The position numbers and the translations under genes are program-made. From Carboxylicivirga marina (GTDB lineage Bacteria > Bacteroidota > Bacteroidia > Bacteroidales > Marinilabiliaceae): a DNA stretch of 64,000 nt. The notes below the pieces were generated by a model. That model was given only the letters and a program-made list of their open reading frames with translations, was not told the origin of the DNA and ran no database searches. Position 1 is the first letter of the stretch. Every line of letters begins with the position of its first letter. The stretch lies in contig NZ_JAENRR010000001.1 in the NCBI RefSeq assembly GCF_016612505.1, positions 1 through 64,000 of the forward strand, written 5' to 3'. Below, piece by piece: positions 9,398 through 19,727 of this stretch.

Positions 9398-11629
9398 ATG
9401 AGTAAAATTAATGAAGCGTTCGTAAAAGGTTCTTGGAACGAACAGGTAAACGTTAGAGATTTTGTTCAAAAAAACATCACCCCTTTTGATGGTGATAGTT
9501 CTTTCCTAAGTGGAGCGACTGAAAGAACAAAAAAACTTTGGGACATTTGTCTTGAAGCTATTAAAGAAGAAAGAGCTAACAATGGCGTTCGTTCAATCGA
9601 CACGGAAGCGGTTTCTTCAATTGTATCTCACGAAGCAGGATACATCCAGAAAGATTTAGAATTAATCGTAGGTCTACAAACAGATGAGCTACTAAAGCGC
9701 GCTATGAAGCCTTATGGTGGTATTGCTGTAGTAGAGAAAGCTTGCGAAGAGCAAGGTTTAGAGGTTTCTGACCGCGTTAAAGATATTTTCCGCAACTACG
9801 CTAAAACACACAACGACGGTGTTTTTGACGTATACACAGACGAAATTCGTAAGTACCGTTCATTAGGTTTCTTAACTGGCTTACCTGATAACTACGCTCG
9901 TGGTCGTATCATTGGTGACTACCGTCGTTTAGCATTATACGGAATTGACACCTTGGTTGCTGCTAAAAAAGCTGACATGCAGGGATTAGTTGGACCAATG
10001 TCTGACGACAAAATCCGTTTGCGTGAAGAAGTTGCTGAGCAAATCAAAGCCTTACTTCAGATTAAAGAGTTAGGTAACAAATATGGTTTAGACCTTAGCC
10101 GTCCGGCTGAATCAGCACAAGAAGCTGTACAGTGGGTTTACATGGCTTACCTTTCAGCTGTAAAAGAGCAAGATGGTGCTGCTATGTCATTAGGTAACGT
10201 ATCTTCGTTCATCGACATTTACATGGAGTACGATTTGGCTAACGGTAACATTACTGAGGAGTTAGCTCAGGAATTTATTGACCAGTTCGTAATGAAGTTA
10301 CGTGTTGTACGTCACCTGCGTATGAACGCTTATAATGAGATTTTTGCGGGTGACCCAACTTGGGTAACTGAAGCAATTGGTGGTAAATTAATGGATGGCC
10401 GTCACAAAATTACAAAGACATCATACCGTTTCTTACAAACACTATATAACCTAGGTCCTTCTCCTGAGCCAAACATGACTGTTCTTTGGTCGCAGACGCT
10501 TCCTGAAGGATTCAAGAAATTCTGTGCTCAGGTTTCTATCGACACTTCATCTATCCAGTATGAGAATGATGACTTGATGACAAGCACACGTGACTCTGAT
10601 GATTATGGTATTGCTTGTTGTGTATCATTCCAGGAAATTGGTAAGCAAATCCAGTTCTTTGGAGCACGTACCAACCTAGCTAAAACTTTATTGTTAGCAA
10701 TCAACGGTGGTCGTTGTGAGATGAGTGGAAAAGTAATCGTAGAAGGTATTCCTGAGTTAAAAAGCGACAAGCTTGACTTTGACGAAGTAATGGCTAACTA
10801 CAAATTAGCGATGAAAGATGTTGCTCGCGTTTACAACGAGTCAATGAACATCATCCATTACATGCACGATAAGTACTACTACGAAAAAGCTCAGATGGCA
10901 TTTGTTGATACCAACCCGGCTATTAACTTAGCTTATGGTATGGCTGGTCTTTCAATTGTAGCTGACTCGTTATCTGCTATCAAGCATGCTGATGTAACTG
11001 TAGTTCGTAACGACGAAGGTTTATCATCTCAATTCCTAATCAATGGTGAATTCCCTTGCTATGGTAACGATGATGATCGTGTTGACAACTTAGCAGTTGA
11101 GATTTCTAACCACTTCAACCAGTTGCTATGTGGTTTAGATACTTACAAAAAAGCTGATCCTACAATGTCTATCCTAACAATTACATCAAATGTAGTATAT
11201 GGATTAAAGACTGGTGCTACGCCTGACGGGCGTGAGCAAGGTGTACCTTTCGCTCCTGGTGCTAACCCAATGCACGGACGTGATAAGAACGGTGCGATTG
11301 CTTCACTAAACTCAGTAGCAAAATTAGATTATAAAAATGCATTGGATGGTATCTCAAACACATTCAGCATCATCCCTAAATCATTAGGTGCCGACGCTGA
11401 AATTCGTAACGAGAACCTTGTAACCATGATGGATGCATACTTCTCTAAAGAAGCTCACCACTTGAACGTAAACGTTCTTAACCGTGAGTTATTAGAAGAT
11501 GCCATGGAAAATCCAAATGAGTATCCTCAGTTAACTATCCGCGTATCGGGTTATGCTGTAAACTTTGTTCGCTTAACACGCGAGCAGCAGCTTGAGGTTA
11601 TCTCACGTAGCTTCCATAGCAATATGTAA
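9398..11629 (+). CDS. pflB: Pyruvate formate-lyase
   Basis: The 743-residue glycyl-radical enzyme converts pyruvate and CoA to acetyl-CoA and formate in anaerobic fermentation. The C-terminal radical loop [13 protein letters not shown] places the radical on Gly718. The two active-site cysteines are Cys407-Cys408 in YGIACCVSF. Length and both motifs match true PflB rather than diol dehydratase relatives. The activase gene pflA follows on the same strand after a 10-bp-stem hairpin, and an OFA transporter follows that. Codon use (many GCT, GGT, CGT) suggests high expression. The radical form is destroyed by oxygen. Confidence 0.97.
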   Translation: MSKINEAFVKGSWNEQVNVRDFVQKNITPFDGDSSFLSGATERTKKLWDICLEAIKEERANNGVRSIDTEAVSSIVSHEAGYIQKDLELIVGLQTDELLKRAMKPYGGIAVVEKACEEQGLEVSDRVKDIFRNYAKTHNDGVFDVYTDEIRKYRSLGFLTGLPDNYARGRIIGDYRRLALYGIDTLVAAKKADMQGLVGPMSDDKIRLREEVAEQIKALLQIKELGNKYGLDLSRPAESAQEAVQWVYMAYLSAVKEQDGAAMSLGNVSSFIDIYMEYDLANGNITEELAQEFIDQFVMKLRVVRHLRMNAYNEIFAGDPTWVTEAIGGKLMDGRHKITKTSYRFLQTLYNLGPSPEPNMTVLWSQTLPEGFKKFCAQVSIDTSSIQYENDDLMTSTRDSDDYGIACCVSFQEIGKQIQFFGARTNLAKTLLLAINGGRCEMSGKVIVEGIPELKSDKLDFDEVMANYKLAMKDVARVYNESMNIIHYMHDKYYYEKAQMAFVDTNPAINLAYGMAGLSIVADSLSAIKHADVTVVRNDEGLSSQFLINGEFPCYGNDDDRVDNLAVEISNHFNQLLCGLDTYKKADPTMSILTITSNVVYGLKTGATPDGREQGVPFAPGANPMHGRDKNGAIASLNSVAKLDYKNALDGISNTFSIIPKSLGADAEIRNENLVTMMDAYFSKEAHHLNVNVLNRELLEDAMENPNEYPQLTIRVSGYAVNFVRLTREQQLEVISRSFHSNM

Positions 11630-11656
11630 GAACACAACATAAAAAGGATAAAGTAA

Positions 11657-11686
11657 GGCAGAAGTTGTATGAACAAAACTTCTGCC
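11657..11686 (+). terminator. Hairpin between pflB and pflA
   Basis: GGCAGAAGTT (11657-11666) pairs with AACTTCTGCC (11677-11686) around a 10-nt loop, followed by the weak T-run TTTGCCTTATT. It probably ends most pflB transcripts and lets a fraction read on into pflA, which would give much more lyase than activase. It could also protect the pflB 3' end. Confidence 0.65.
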
Positions 11687-11718
11687 TTTGCCTTATTAAT
11701 AAAATTAACAAATTACAT

Positions 11719-12444
11719 ATGCTAAGAGTACATTCATTTGAGTCATTAGGCACCTACGATGGTCCTGGAATTCGCCTTGTAGCGTTTTTACAAGGGTGTA
11801 ATTTTAAATGCCTTTATTGCGCCAATGCCGATACGATTGAATTAAAAGGAGGTAACAAAACTTCTGTTGAAGAAATCGTTGGCATGGCTGAGAATCAACG
11901 TCCTTTCTTTGGTAAAAAAGGTGGATTAACATTTTCAGGAGGTGAGCCTTTGGTGCAGGCAAAACAGTTATTACCGGTTGTTAAGGCACTTAAAGAAAAA
12001 GGCTTCCACATTTGCATCGATACCAATGGCAGCATTTTGAATGATGATGTAAAAGAGGTATTACAATACACTGATATTGTACTACTCGACATTAAACACA
12101 TTAATAAAGAACAGCATCAATTACTAACCGGGAAGGGTAATGAAAAAACCTTTGCGTTTGTTGAATACCTTTCTGAGATACAGAAACCTATTTGGTTACG
12201 CTACGTATTGGTGCCAGGATACAGTGATGCAACAGAGCATTTACATCAGTTAGGTGAGCACTTCAAAGCTTTTGAGAACATCGAGAAGATTGAGATTCAA
12301 CCTTATCATGAATTAGGAGCGCACAAGTATGAACACCTTGGGTGGGAATACAAGCTCAAAGGGGTAAAAGCTAATACTGATGAACAACTAAATGCGGCTC
12401 ACGATATACTAAGCAATTACTTTAAAGAAGTCGTAATCAACTAA
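11719..12444 (+). CDS. pflA: Pyruvate formate-lyase activating enzyme
   Basis: A radical-SAM activase of 241 residues that installs the glycyl radical on PflB. The cluster motif is CNFKCLYCAN (CxxxCxxC), preceded by SFESLGTYDGPGIRLVAFLQ. Later motifs GGLTFSGGEPLVQ and DIVLLDIKHI are typical. The frame continues upstream to 11665, but the ATG at 11719 gives the normal PflA N-terminus MLRVHSFESLGT, so I start there. The usual CHN after the cluster is CAN here, a tolerated variation. It sits 89 bp after pflB on the same strand. Confidence 0.95.
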   Translation: MLRVHSFESLGTYDGPGIRLVAFLQGCNFKCLYCANADTIELKGGNKTSVEEIVGMAENQRPFFGKKGGLTFSGGEPLVQAKQLLPVVKALKEKGFHICIDTNGSILNDDVKEVLQYTDIVLLDIKHINKEQHQLLTGKGNEKTFAFVEYLSEIQKPIWLRYVLVPGYSDATEHLHQLGEHFKAFENIEKIEIQPYHELGAHKYEHLGWEYKLKGVKANTDEQLNAAHDILSNYFKEVVIN

Positions 12445-12514
12445 ACAACACAAAACTGCTTTAAAGTAAACTCTCCGATTGGGAGAAAAAATTAATTGAG
12501 AATAAAACTAGAAA

Positions 12515-13834
12515 ATGACAACTTCAACAAAAAAAATTAAAAATCGTTGGCTAATAGCATTGGCTGGTGTGAGCGTTCACATGTCAATCGGTTCTATCTA
12601 CGCATGGAGTAAGTTGGGTTCCATGGTGGAAAAACAAGTAAGTGCAGGCTGGTCTTTGCAGCAAATTACAACTGTTTTCAGTATTGCTATCTTCTTTTTA
12701 GGAGTATCTGCTGCTTTTATGGGTAAAGTTGTTGAGCGCAAAGGGCCACGTTTCACGGGTACAGTGGCAGGTATCTTTTTTGGTGCAGGTGTTACGCTTG
12801 GTGGTTTGGCATTAATGCTCGAAAATCTATACTTGTTGTATGCTACTTACGGTATGATTGGTGGAATTGGTCTCGGAATGGGATATGTAACACCAGTATC
12901 AACCATGGTAAAATGGTTCCCTGACAGACGTGGCTTAGCAACCGGTCTGGCTATTATGGGATTTGGTTTGGGAGCAGCTATTCAAATATATTTGATTAAA
13001 AATGTATTTCCTGCATTCGGCATTGAGTCTATCTCAACTATCTTATTAATCTTAGGCCCTGTATATGGATTAATCATGCTAGGAGCAGCTCAATACCTTG
13101 AAAAGCCACCTGTTGACTGGTTACCTGAAGGCTACAACCCTGAGGAATTAGCTAAAGCTGGTAAAGCAGTAAAGAAAGATTTGTCTAACATTACTGCTAA
13201 CCAATCATTGAAAACAGCTCGTTTTTATTTCTTATGGGCCATCTTGTTTATCAATGTTACAAGTGGTATTGCTTTAATTTCAGTAGCTAACTCAATGGGC
13301 CGCGAGATTGTGATGCTATCGGTTGAAGCTGCAGCTGTGTTAGTAATGTTAATGAGTATGTTTAATGCCTTTGGTCGTTTAGGTTGGTCTACTTTATCAG
13401 ATTACATCGGACGCCCTGCCACATACATCTCATTCTTTGTTATTCAAATAGGAGCATTCTTTTACATCACCACCTTCTTCGGTGGTGATGTATCAGCTGC
13501 CGGTAAAATTGGATTCCAGGTAGCATTCTTAATCATCCTAACGTGTTATGGTGGTGGTTTTGCCACTGTACCAGCCTTTATTGGTGATTTATTCGGCACA
13601 AAAGAGTTGGGTGCTATTCATGGATACATTCTTACTGCCTGGGCATTGGCAGGTATTGCAGGTCCTCAAATCATCTCCTATTTAAAAGATACAACTGGTT
13701 CGTATCAGGAAGCCCTATATTACTTGATTGGCTTTTTATTCTTAGGATTGGTTTCATCCATCCTATTAATCCTTAACACCAAAAAGTTAAGAAAAAAGCA
13801 GGAAGAGCAAACTGATTTAAAGATGGCAGCATAG
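12515..13834 (+). CDS. OFA-family MFS transporter
   Basis: A 439-residue, 12-segment transporter of the oxalate/formate antiporter (OFA) branch of the MFS. Signs are the N-terminal RWLIALAGVSVHMSIGSIYAWS, GLGMGYVTPVSTMVKWFPDR with GLATGLAIMGFGLGA, and CYGGGFATVPAFIGDLFG. It starts 70 bp after pflA, so export of formate, lactate or another fermentation acid is a reasonable inference from context. The family also includes oxalate and lactate carriers, so the substrate is not fixed. A strong terminator follows at 13860-13889. Confidence 0.88.
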   Translation: MTTSTKKIKNRWLIALAGVSVHMSIGSIYAWSKLGSMVEKQVSAGWSLQQITTVFSIAIFFLGVSAAFMGKVVERKGPRFTGTVAGIFFGAGVTLGGLALMLENLYLLYATYGMIGGIGLGMGYVTPVSTMVKWFPDRRGLATGLAIMGFGLGAAIQIYLIKNVFPAFGIESISTILLILGPVYGLIMLGAAQYLEKPPVDWLPEGYNPEELAKAGKAVKKDLSNITANQSLKTARFYFLWAILFINVTSGIALISVANSMGREIVMLSVEAAAVLVMLMSMFNAFGRLGWSTLSDYIGRPATYISFFVIQIGAFFYITTFFGGDVSAAGKIGFQVAFLIILTCYGGGFATVPAFIGDLFGTKELGAIHGYILTAWALAGIAGPQIISYLKDTTGSYQEALYYLIGFLFLGLVSSILLILNTKKLRKKQEEQTDLKMAA

Positions 13835-13859
13835 ATTAGCTGAATCAATAAAAACTTAT

Positions 13860-13889
13860 AAAAAGAGCATTCGAAAGGATGCTCTTTTT
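13860..13889 (+). terminator. Terminator after OFA transporter
   Basis: AAAAAGAGCAT pairs with ATGCTCTTTTT around an 8-nt loop; the A and T runs are part of the stem. It closes the pflB-pflA-transporter block. Confidence 0.85.
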
Positions 13890-13966
13890 CGTATTAAGCA
13901 GTGTGCTAGATCCAATAACATTAAGATTCATTATATTTGAACCAACGAGATTCTTAAAAATTCCAG

Positions 13967-15121
13967 ATGAACAAGAAAGTATTTGTATCAGGTTGTTATG
14001 ATATGCTCCATAGCGGACATGTGGCTTTTTTCAAAGAAGCAGCGCAATATGGTGATGTATTTGTTGGTATAGGCTCCGATCAAACAATTAGTGAGCTCAA
14101 AGGAAGAGAGACTATAAACTGTGAAGCCGAACGTCTTTATATGATCAATGCCATTAGGCATGTAAAAGAAGCATTTGTCAATTCTGGCTCAGGCATCATG
14201 GATTTTGAAAAAGAAGTGAGAGAATTAAAGCCCGATTACTTTGTGGTCAACGAAGATGGTTTTTCACCAGCAAAAGAGACGTTTTGCAAAGAGCTTGGCA
14301 TAGAATTGAAAGTACTCGAGCGAATTCCTGAAATTGGTTTACCTAAACGTTCGACAACTGATATACGCACTTCGGACAATTGCCAGCTACCTTATCGCAT
14401 TGATTTGGCCGGCACCTGGATCGATCAACCTTATGTATCGAAGCATCATCCGGGATGGGCCATTACATTGTCACTAGAGCCTGTTATTGAATACAACGAG
14501 CGCTGTGGTATGTCAACTTCCACACGCAACGCAGCAAAAAAGATTTGGCCACATTATCTACCTATTGACAGGCCTGAAAAATTAGCTGAAATACTGTTTA
14601 AATATGAAAATTCGCCCGGCTCAGAACTCGTATCCGGTGCACAGGATGCCATCGGCATTTGTATGCCTGGCCTAGTGCGTCATTATTATGATGCACAATA
14701 CTGGCCAACTCAGTTTGAATCTATCCACGATGAGGACATTCTTAATTGGCTGGAGGAACATATTTACATGGTACTATTGTGGCCTCGCAAGAATGGTCTT
14801 GACCTATTAAAAGAGACCTATCTTAATTTAGAGAACACCAAAAGACTGGCGAATGCATCAGAAAATGCATGGCAAGCCATCAAAGAGAAGGATCTCAAAG
14901 CTTTTGCCAGTGCTTTTGGCAATTCATTCAATGCACAAAAAACTATGTTTCCGGCAATGGTTGATGACGAAGTAAATGCTGCCATTGACAAATACAAAAA
15001 TGATGCATTGGCATGGAAACTAGCTGGTGCCGGAGGTGGTGGTTACCTTATACTTGTTTCAGAGAATCCGATTAAGGATGCTATGCGGATTAAAATCAGA
15101 CGAAAAAACTCAGTAGTTTAA
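13967..15121 (+). CDS. Nucleotidyltransferase-GHMP kinase fusion
   Basis: Two domains are visible in 384 residues. Residues 1-130 form a cytidylyltransferase-like fold with the GCYDMLHSGHVAFF nucleotide-binding motif (HxGH type) and a later KRSTTDIR, in place of the usual ISSTxIR. From about residue 140 the sequence LPYRIDLAGTWIDQPYVS resembles the GHMP sugar-kinase N-terminal strand, and AWKLAGAGGGGYLILV near the C-terminus resembles the GHMP C-terminal glycine loop. The central GHMP ATP loop (GLGSS type) is not obvious; SPGSELVSGAQDAIG may stand in for it. A role in making a CDP- or ADP-activated sugar from a sugar phosphate is plausible but unproven. Confidence 0.75.
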   Translation: MNKKVFVSGCYDMLHSGHVAFFKEAAQYGDVFVGIGSDQTISELKGRETINCEAERLYMINAIRHVKEAFVNSGSGIMDFEKEVRELKPDYFVVNEDGFSPAKETFCKELGIELKVLERIPEIGLPKRSTTDIRTSDNCQLPYRIDLAGTWIDQPYVSKHHPGWAITLSLEPVIEYNERCGMSTSTRNAAKKIWPHYLPIDRPEKLAEILFKYENSPGSELVSGAQDAIGICMPGLVRHYYDAQYWPTQFESIHDEDILNWLEEHIYMVLLWPRKNGLDLLKETYLNLENTKRLANASENAWQAIKEKDLKAFASAFGNSFNAQKTMFPAMVDDEVNAAIDKYKNDALAWKLAGAGGGGYLILVSENPIKDAMRIKIRRKNSVV

Positions 15122-15179
15122 ACAATTGTTTGACAAATTTAGAAAGCAGGTAATTAAAATACCTGCTTTTCTTATACTA

Positions 15180-16025
15180 TTACGCTTCAGCTATGGCAAC
15201 TTCCTGCCATTTACCCTCAACTAACTCCACAAAGTGAGTAAAGCCAGCTTTTAAAAGCATCTCTTCCACCTCTTCAAAAGCATTTACGAGTTTATCAGGA
15301 TGATGAGCATCACTATTGATGGTAATCGGAATATTCAATTCTTTTATTTTTGCAAAATGCTCAGGCCCTGGAAAAAGATGACCATCGCGATAATAGGCTT
15401 TGGTATTAACTTCAACAATCACCCCTTTTGCTTTAATTACCGCAAGGGTTTTATTCACTTCATCAAGATACCATTGCTCATTTTCATCAAATAAACCAAA
15501 GGTCAAATTATGCATCTTTATCTTATCCATATGACCTATAATATCCGGCGTTGCTTGTTCCAACATCTCACGCTGCAATTCGTAATACCTGCAAGCTGCC
15601 CGCTTAATATCACCATTGAAGGTTTCGTTCAAACCTTTATTAAATTCATCGGCTGGCGCATCAACAGCCCAATGAGTTCCGTCATTCATTTGTCCAATAT
15701 AGTGAACAGAACCAACACAATAGTCCAGATTAGCAGCTACAATCTTCTCATGTTTAGGCGATGCCAAACCTGGTATATAATCAACTTCAAGGGCTTTGTA
15801 TACATCAATCTGATCGGCATATTTCGCCTTCAGCTCTTCAATCTCTTTTAAGTAATTATCTAGTTTATAAGCAGGCATTGTCCAATCGGTAGGAAATGGT
15901 ACAGGTGCATGTGAAGATATGCCTATCCCATCCATCTTTAATTCAATTGCTTTCTTTATGCAATCTTCAATCGTTCCTTGTCCATCACAATAATCACAAT
16001 GTCCATGATAATTTGTCCAACCCAT
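15180..16025 (-). CDS. PHP-family histidinol-phosphatase-like hydrolase
   Basis: A PHP phosphoesterase of 281 residues. Metal-binding motifs visible in order are NYHGHCDYCDG (HxH), GISSHAP, the glutamate in ALEVDYIPG, VGSVHYIG, IIGHMDKIKMH and ITINSDAHHPD near the C-terminus. The pattern is that of HisK-type histidinol-phosphatases, which release phosphate from L-histidinol phosphate, though PHP proteins also act on other substrates and no his genes lie nearby. The frame begins at a TTG at 16037; the ATG at 16025 (MGWTNYHGH) is the better start. Confidence 0.82.
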   Translation of the reverse strand: MGWTNYHGHCDYCDGQGTIEDCIKKAIELKMDGIGISSHAPVPFPTDWTMPAYKLDNYLKEIEELKAKYADQIDVYKALEVDYIPGLASPKHEKIVAANLDYCVGSVHYIGQMNDGTHWAVDAPADEFNKGLNETFNGDIKRAACRYYELQREMLEQATPDIIGHMDKIKMHNLTFGLFDENEQWYLDEVNKTLAVIKAKGVIVEVNTKAYYRDGHLFPGPEHFAKIKELNIPITINSDAHHPDKLVNAFEEVEEMLLKAGFTHFVELVEGKWQEVAIAEA

Positions 16026-16180
16026 ATTAATGTCCAACTTTAAAGGTTTAATCTCTTTTTAAAATACGCTTTTAAATCAGAAGCAAAAATTAAAAAACAT
16101 CTTCAAACTAATGCAAAACTGACCTTTTTTTTTAATCAAACAATTCTTCAACAAGAAAACATGAATTGCGTCTTATTGTT

Positions 16181-16188
16181 TACCTTTG
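16181..16188 (+). promoter_or_regulatory. -7 promoter element of prfC
   Basis: TACCTTTG fits TAnnTTTG exactly and lies 21 bp before the prfC ATG. No well-spaced TTG at -33 was found, so the match is partial. Confidence 0.4.
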
Positions 16189-16209
16189 CAGCTCGAAAAA
16201 TTGAAGGAC

Positions 16210-17787
16210 ATGGGTTTTATCGATGAAATAAACAGAAGACGTACGTTTGCTATTATCAGTCACCCCGATGCAGGAAAAACAACGCTGACCGAAAAGCTAC
16301 TGCTATTTGGTGGTGCTATTCATGTGGCTGGAGCAGTAAAGTCGAATAAAATAAAAAAGACAGCCACTTCCGATTTCATGGAAATTGAGAAGCAAAGGGG
16401 TATCTCAGTGGCAACCTCTGTAATGGGATTCGAGTATGATGGCTACAAAGTAAACATCCTGGACACACCTGGTCACCAAGATTTTGCCGAAGATACATTT
16501 CGCACCTTAACAGCTGTTGACAGCGTAATTATTGTTGTAGATGCAGCAAAAGGAGTTGAGGCGCAAACGCGTAAGCTAATGGAAGTGTGTCGCATGCGTA
16601 ATACGCCTGTAATTGTTTTTATAAACAAACTCGACCGTCCGAGTAAAGATCCATTTGATCTGCTTGATGAAGTTGAAGAAGAATTAAAAATTAAGGTGCG
16701 TCCATTGAGTTGGCCAATTGGCAATGGTCCTCAGTTTAAAGGAGTATATAATCTGTTTGATGAAAGTTTATACCTATTCGAACCAAGCAAACAAGTGCTG
16801 GAAGATGGTATATCCATTAAAGACTTAAGTGATTCGGCACTGGAAGAACAAATCGGCACAGATTCAGCTGAATTGGCCCGTGAAGAGTTAGAGTTGGTGA
16901 CTGGTGTTTATCCTGAATTTGAGTCGGAGACATATATGAATGCAGAAGTAGCGCCTGTATTTTTTGGTAGTGCACTGAATAATTTCGGCGTTAAGGAATT
17001 ATTGGAATGTTTCTTAAAAATTGCCCCCTCACCTCAACCTGCACAAGCAGAAGAGCGTTTGGTAACGGCAGAAGAGGAAAAAATGACTGGTTTTGTGTTT
17101 AAGATTCATGCGAATATGGATCCGAATCACCGCAACCGATTAGCTTTCTTAAAGATTTGCTCGGGTAAATTTCAACGAAATACCAACTACCACCATGTGC
17201 GTATTGGAAAAAACATGAAATTCTCGAGCCCTACTGCTTTTATGGCAGAAAAGAAATCAATTATTGATGAAGCATATCCCGGCGATATTGTTGGTATTCC
17301 TGATACTGGCAACTTCAAGATTGGCGATACTGTTACCTCGGGCGAAAAACTAAACTACAAAGGTTTACCAAGCTTTTCACCTGAGTTATTCCGTTATATT
17401 GAAAATGCCGATCCGATGAAATCGAAACAGTTGGCGAAAGGCATTGACCAGCTAATGGATGAAGGTGTTGCTCAGCTTTTTACAAGCCAGTTTAATGGTC
17501 GCAAAGTAATTGGAACAGTTGGAGCACTTCAGTTTGAAGTAATTGAATACCGCCTATTGCATGAATATGGGGCTAAATGTCGCTACGAGCCTATTAATTT
17601 ATACAAAGCATGCTGGTTAGAAAGTGATGACCAGGCTGAATTAGATGATTTCAAGAAGCGTAAGTTACAATACATGGCAAAAGATAAGTTTGGACGTGAT
17701 GTATTTATGGCCGATTCAGCTTATATGTTACAAATGGCTGAAAGCAATTTTAAAAACATCAAATTTCACTTTAAATCAGAGTTTTAA
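16210..17787 (+). CDS. prfC: Peptide chain release factor 3
   Basis: A 525-residue translational GTPase that removes RF1/RF2 from the ribosome after termination. The G1 loop is [16 protein letters not shown], the G3 motif [12 protein letters not shown] and the G4 motif [20 protein letters not shown] cut to its start FINKLDRP. The switch-1 segment [11 protein letters not shown] is RF3-specific. The frame opens earlier at a TTG (16186), but ATG 16210 gives the standard N-terminus [15 protein letters not shown]. Length and motifs match RF3 rather than EF-G or TypA. A terminator follows. Confidence 0.96.
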   Translation: MGFIDEINRRRTFAIISHPDAGKTTLTEKLLLFGGAIHVAGAVKSNKIKKTATSDFMEIEKQRGISVATSVMGFEYDGYKVNILDTPGHQDFAEDTFRTLTAVDSVIIVVDAAKGVEAQTRKLMEVCRMRNTPVIVFINKLDRPSKDPFDLLDEVEEELKIKVRPLSWPIGNGPQFKGVYNLFDESLYLFEPSKQVLEDGISIKDLSDSALEEQIGTDSAELAREELELVTGVYPEFESETYMNAEVAPVFFGSALNNFGVKELLECFLKIAPSPQPAQAEERLVTAEEEKMTGFVFKIHANMDPNHRNRLAFLKICSGKFQRNTNYHHVRIGKNMKFSSPTAFMAEKKSIIDEAYPGDIVGIPDTGNFKIGDTVTSGEKLNYKGLPSFSPELFRYIENADPMKSKQLAKGIDQLMDEGVAQLFTSQFNGRKVIGTVGALQFEVIEYRLLHEYGAKCRYEPINLYKACWLESDDQAELDDFKKRKLQYMAKDKFGRDVFMADSAYMLQMAESNFKNIKFHFKSEF

Positions 17788-17807
17788 AAGACTAAATATC
17801 CATTATT

Positions 17808-17841
17808 AAGGTGAGCCTCAACTGAAGCTCACCTTTTTTAT
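17808..17841 (+). terminator. Terminator after prfC
   Basis: AAGGTGAGC pairs with GCTCACCTT around a 10-nt loop, followed by TTTTT. Strong intrinsic terminator. Confidence 0.85.
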
Positions 17842-17902
17842 TGCCCAAGGGTTTATTAACTAATAAAAAAGGGTTATTTTTAATAGAAACAACCCTTGCA
17901 AT

Positions 17903-18334
17903 ATGACTACCGACTGCGATAAAAAATACAAAGGAGCACCACCGAGTAATTACCATCTTTCGGTTGGAAGCCAAACAGAAAAAAACATCATCGTTAAAAA
18001 GGAAGATTTGGCGACCCATCTTAAAACAGGGCAGGTTCCTTTTATATCTACTGCGGCAATGATTGTGTATATGGAACAGTGCTGTGTTGCACTCATCGAC
18101 CCTAATTTACCCGTAGGTTATGATACGGTAAGCACAGAGATGAATGTAAGACACCTACACACAGCCAAACGCAATGAAGAAATCATTTGCCGGGCACACC
18201 TTAAATACATGGAAGGTAAAAAGCTATTTTTTGACGTTGCGATGTTAAACAAACAGGGTGATTCCATCGGAATAGGTGCTCATGAAAGGTATATTGTTTG
18301 TCACAAAACATTTGTTGACGAACATGGCGGATAA
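17903..18334 (+). CDS. Hotdog-fold thioesterase (FlK-like)
   Basis: A 143-residue single-domain hotdog protein. The core helix VPFISTAAMIVYMEQCC, the strand TVSTEMNVRHLHTA and the end motif GIGAHERYIV match the thioesterase branch that includes fluoroacetyl-CoA thioesterase FlK. It most likely cleaves an acyl-CoA in the cytosol. The true substrate cannot be told from sequence; these proteins are widespread in organisms that never meet fluoroacetate. It lies between two terminators and is probably transcribed alone. Confidence 0.75.
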   Translation: MTTDCDKKYKGAPPSNYHLSVGSQTEKNIIVKKEDLATHLKTGQVPFISTAAMIVYMEQCCVALIDPNLPVGYDTVSTEMNVRHLHTAKRNEEIICRAHLKYMEGKKLFFDVAMLNKQGDSIGIGAHERYIVCHKTFVDEHGG

Positions 18335-18339
18335 TAAAA

Positions 18340-18363
18340 AAGGCTGACGATTACGTCAGCCTT
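18340..18363. terminator. Bidirectional terminator
   Basis: AAGGCTGACG pairs with CGTCAGCCTT around ATTA; an A-run precedes it. It separates the thioesterase gene from the convergent B12-locus lipoprotein gene. Confidence 0.85.
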
Positions 18364-18386
18364 AAATATCTTACTCTGCTATAATA

Positions 18387-19484
18387 TTAAAAGTTAAACG
18401 AAGTCATAAACGGATTTTCACCAACTTCATAGAATTCTTCATCATTCCAGACATCATCATAATTACGTAATACAACGAGCTTACCATCTGATGTTAAAGC
18501 AGTAATTCTTCTTGTTCGTGGATCGTAATCAATACCATTGAAAGCAACATCTTTATAATCTCCGGAAACAATAGATACATCCTGGTTTAAATCATCTTCA
18601 GTCTCAATATAAACCGAATTGGCACAAAGCTTACCATAAACGTAATACAAAATACGTCCGTCGTTAGAGATAGTTAATGGATTAGCTGAATCAGACATTC
18701 TGGCACCCAGAGAAAAGTTAATAGGCTCATTGGTCAGATAAGTCGTATCACGCTCATTAGGCGTATCCTCTTCTAGAGTTTCAGTTACAAACTGACGGTC
18801 TAATTTAACCAATACCTGCTCAGTATCATCGCAATAAACCCATACCTTTCGGTCGATATCAACCACCATATCAATCGGATTGTTATAAGCGAAATCAACA
18901 GTATCAACTTTTACCTCGTTACTCATATCAATCACAAACACCTTTGCTCCTGTTCCATCACCTGCACATGCTGCATATAAAAACTTTCCTGAAGAAATAA
19001 GCTTTTGGGGATTTGTTCCAATGGTGAATTCTTTTATTACCTCATGCGTGCTCGTATTATATGAAGATACTTTGTTTCCGCCATGACACACATATATAAC
19101 TCCCTCTTCACCTTGCAGAACATCCGTTGGCGATGTAAAGTCATCAATGGAACTAATACTTGTAAAACCATCAACATTAATCATTTCAACGGCATTTTCA
19201 GAAGGAAGCGTTACAAAAGCAACACCTTTAGCATATTCTGAACTCTTACGAATGACCATTGAACTGGCTCCACTTCCAATTGTATTTCCGTTGTTCTTCT
19301 TTTGGTAATAATCATTGGTGCATTCTTCACGCTCATAATTATAGTAACTAACGGTACTTTCATTAGTTCCTTTATTTAAAACATAAGCGCCCTGATGAGC
19401 TTCCAGCTTATATATATTTACATCACCACAGCCTGAAAAGCCGATGGTAGCAGCAACGCTGGCTGCTAATAACAATTTCTTCAT
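18387..19484 (-). CDS. Surface beta-propeller lipoprotein, third gene of the B12 locus
   Basis: From the ATG at 19484 the product starts MKKLLLAASVAATIGFSGCG, a lipoprotein signal with the modified Cys at position 20 (an ATG seven codons upstream is also possible). The body consists of repeated beta-blade segments such as SGKFLYAACAGDGTGAKVFV, in the YncE/DUF5074 style. It follows btuG on the same strand, separated by about 240 bp with a terminator hairpin. I infer an accessory surface protein that binds B12 or a related corrinoid; a BtuG paralogue is the simplest reading. Blade sequence is quite diverged from the btuG neighbour. Confidence 0.7.
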   Translation of the reverse strand: MKKLLLAASVAATIGFSGCGDVNIYKLEAHQGAYVLNKGTNESTVSYYNYEREECTNDYYQKKNNGNTIGSGASSMVIRKSSEYAKGVAFVTLPSENAVEMINVDGFTSISSIDDFTSPTDVLQGEEGVIYVCHGGNKVSSYNTSTHEVIKEFTIGTNPQKLISSGKFLYAACAGDGTGAKVFVIDMSNEVKVDTVDFAYNNPIDMVVDIDRKVWVYCDDTEQVLVKLDRQFVTETLEEDTPNERDTTYLTNEPINFSLGARMSDSANPLTISNDGRILYYVYGKLCANSVYIETEDDLNQDVSIVSGDYKDVAFNGIDYDPRTRRITALTSDGKLVVLRNYDDVWNDEEFYEVGENPFMTSFNF

Positions 19485-19655
19485 ATTCCGTTTCAATATA
19501 ACCATTATAGTATAAGGCTCATTTTCTTAATAAGCAATCAAAGATATTATTCCTTTTTTAATTATTATTCAATAGACCATTAGATTTTTAGATATAAGAC
19601 AAAAGACTTATGAATGACATATTTTAATCTTGTTTATAGTACAAACTAATTCATA

Positions 19656-19683
19656 TAAAAAAGGCCGACTTACGCCGACCTTT
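19656..19683 (-). terminator. Terminator after btuG
   Basis: On the minus strand AAAGGTCGGCGTAAGTCGGC folds on itself and is followed by CTTTTTT. It ends or attenuates the btuB-btuG transcript before the third gene. Confidence 0.75.
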
Positions 19684-19727
19684 AAGGAAACTTTCCTCAG
19701 AAACGAGGGATATGTTAGGGGTTGAAA

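Noticed and set aside
16186-16209. TTG start extending prfC by eight codons
   Set aside because: It overlaps the TACCTTTG promoter box; the ATG at 16210 matches the family N-terminus.
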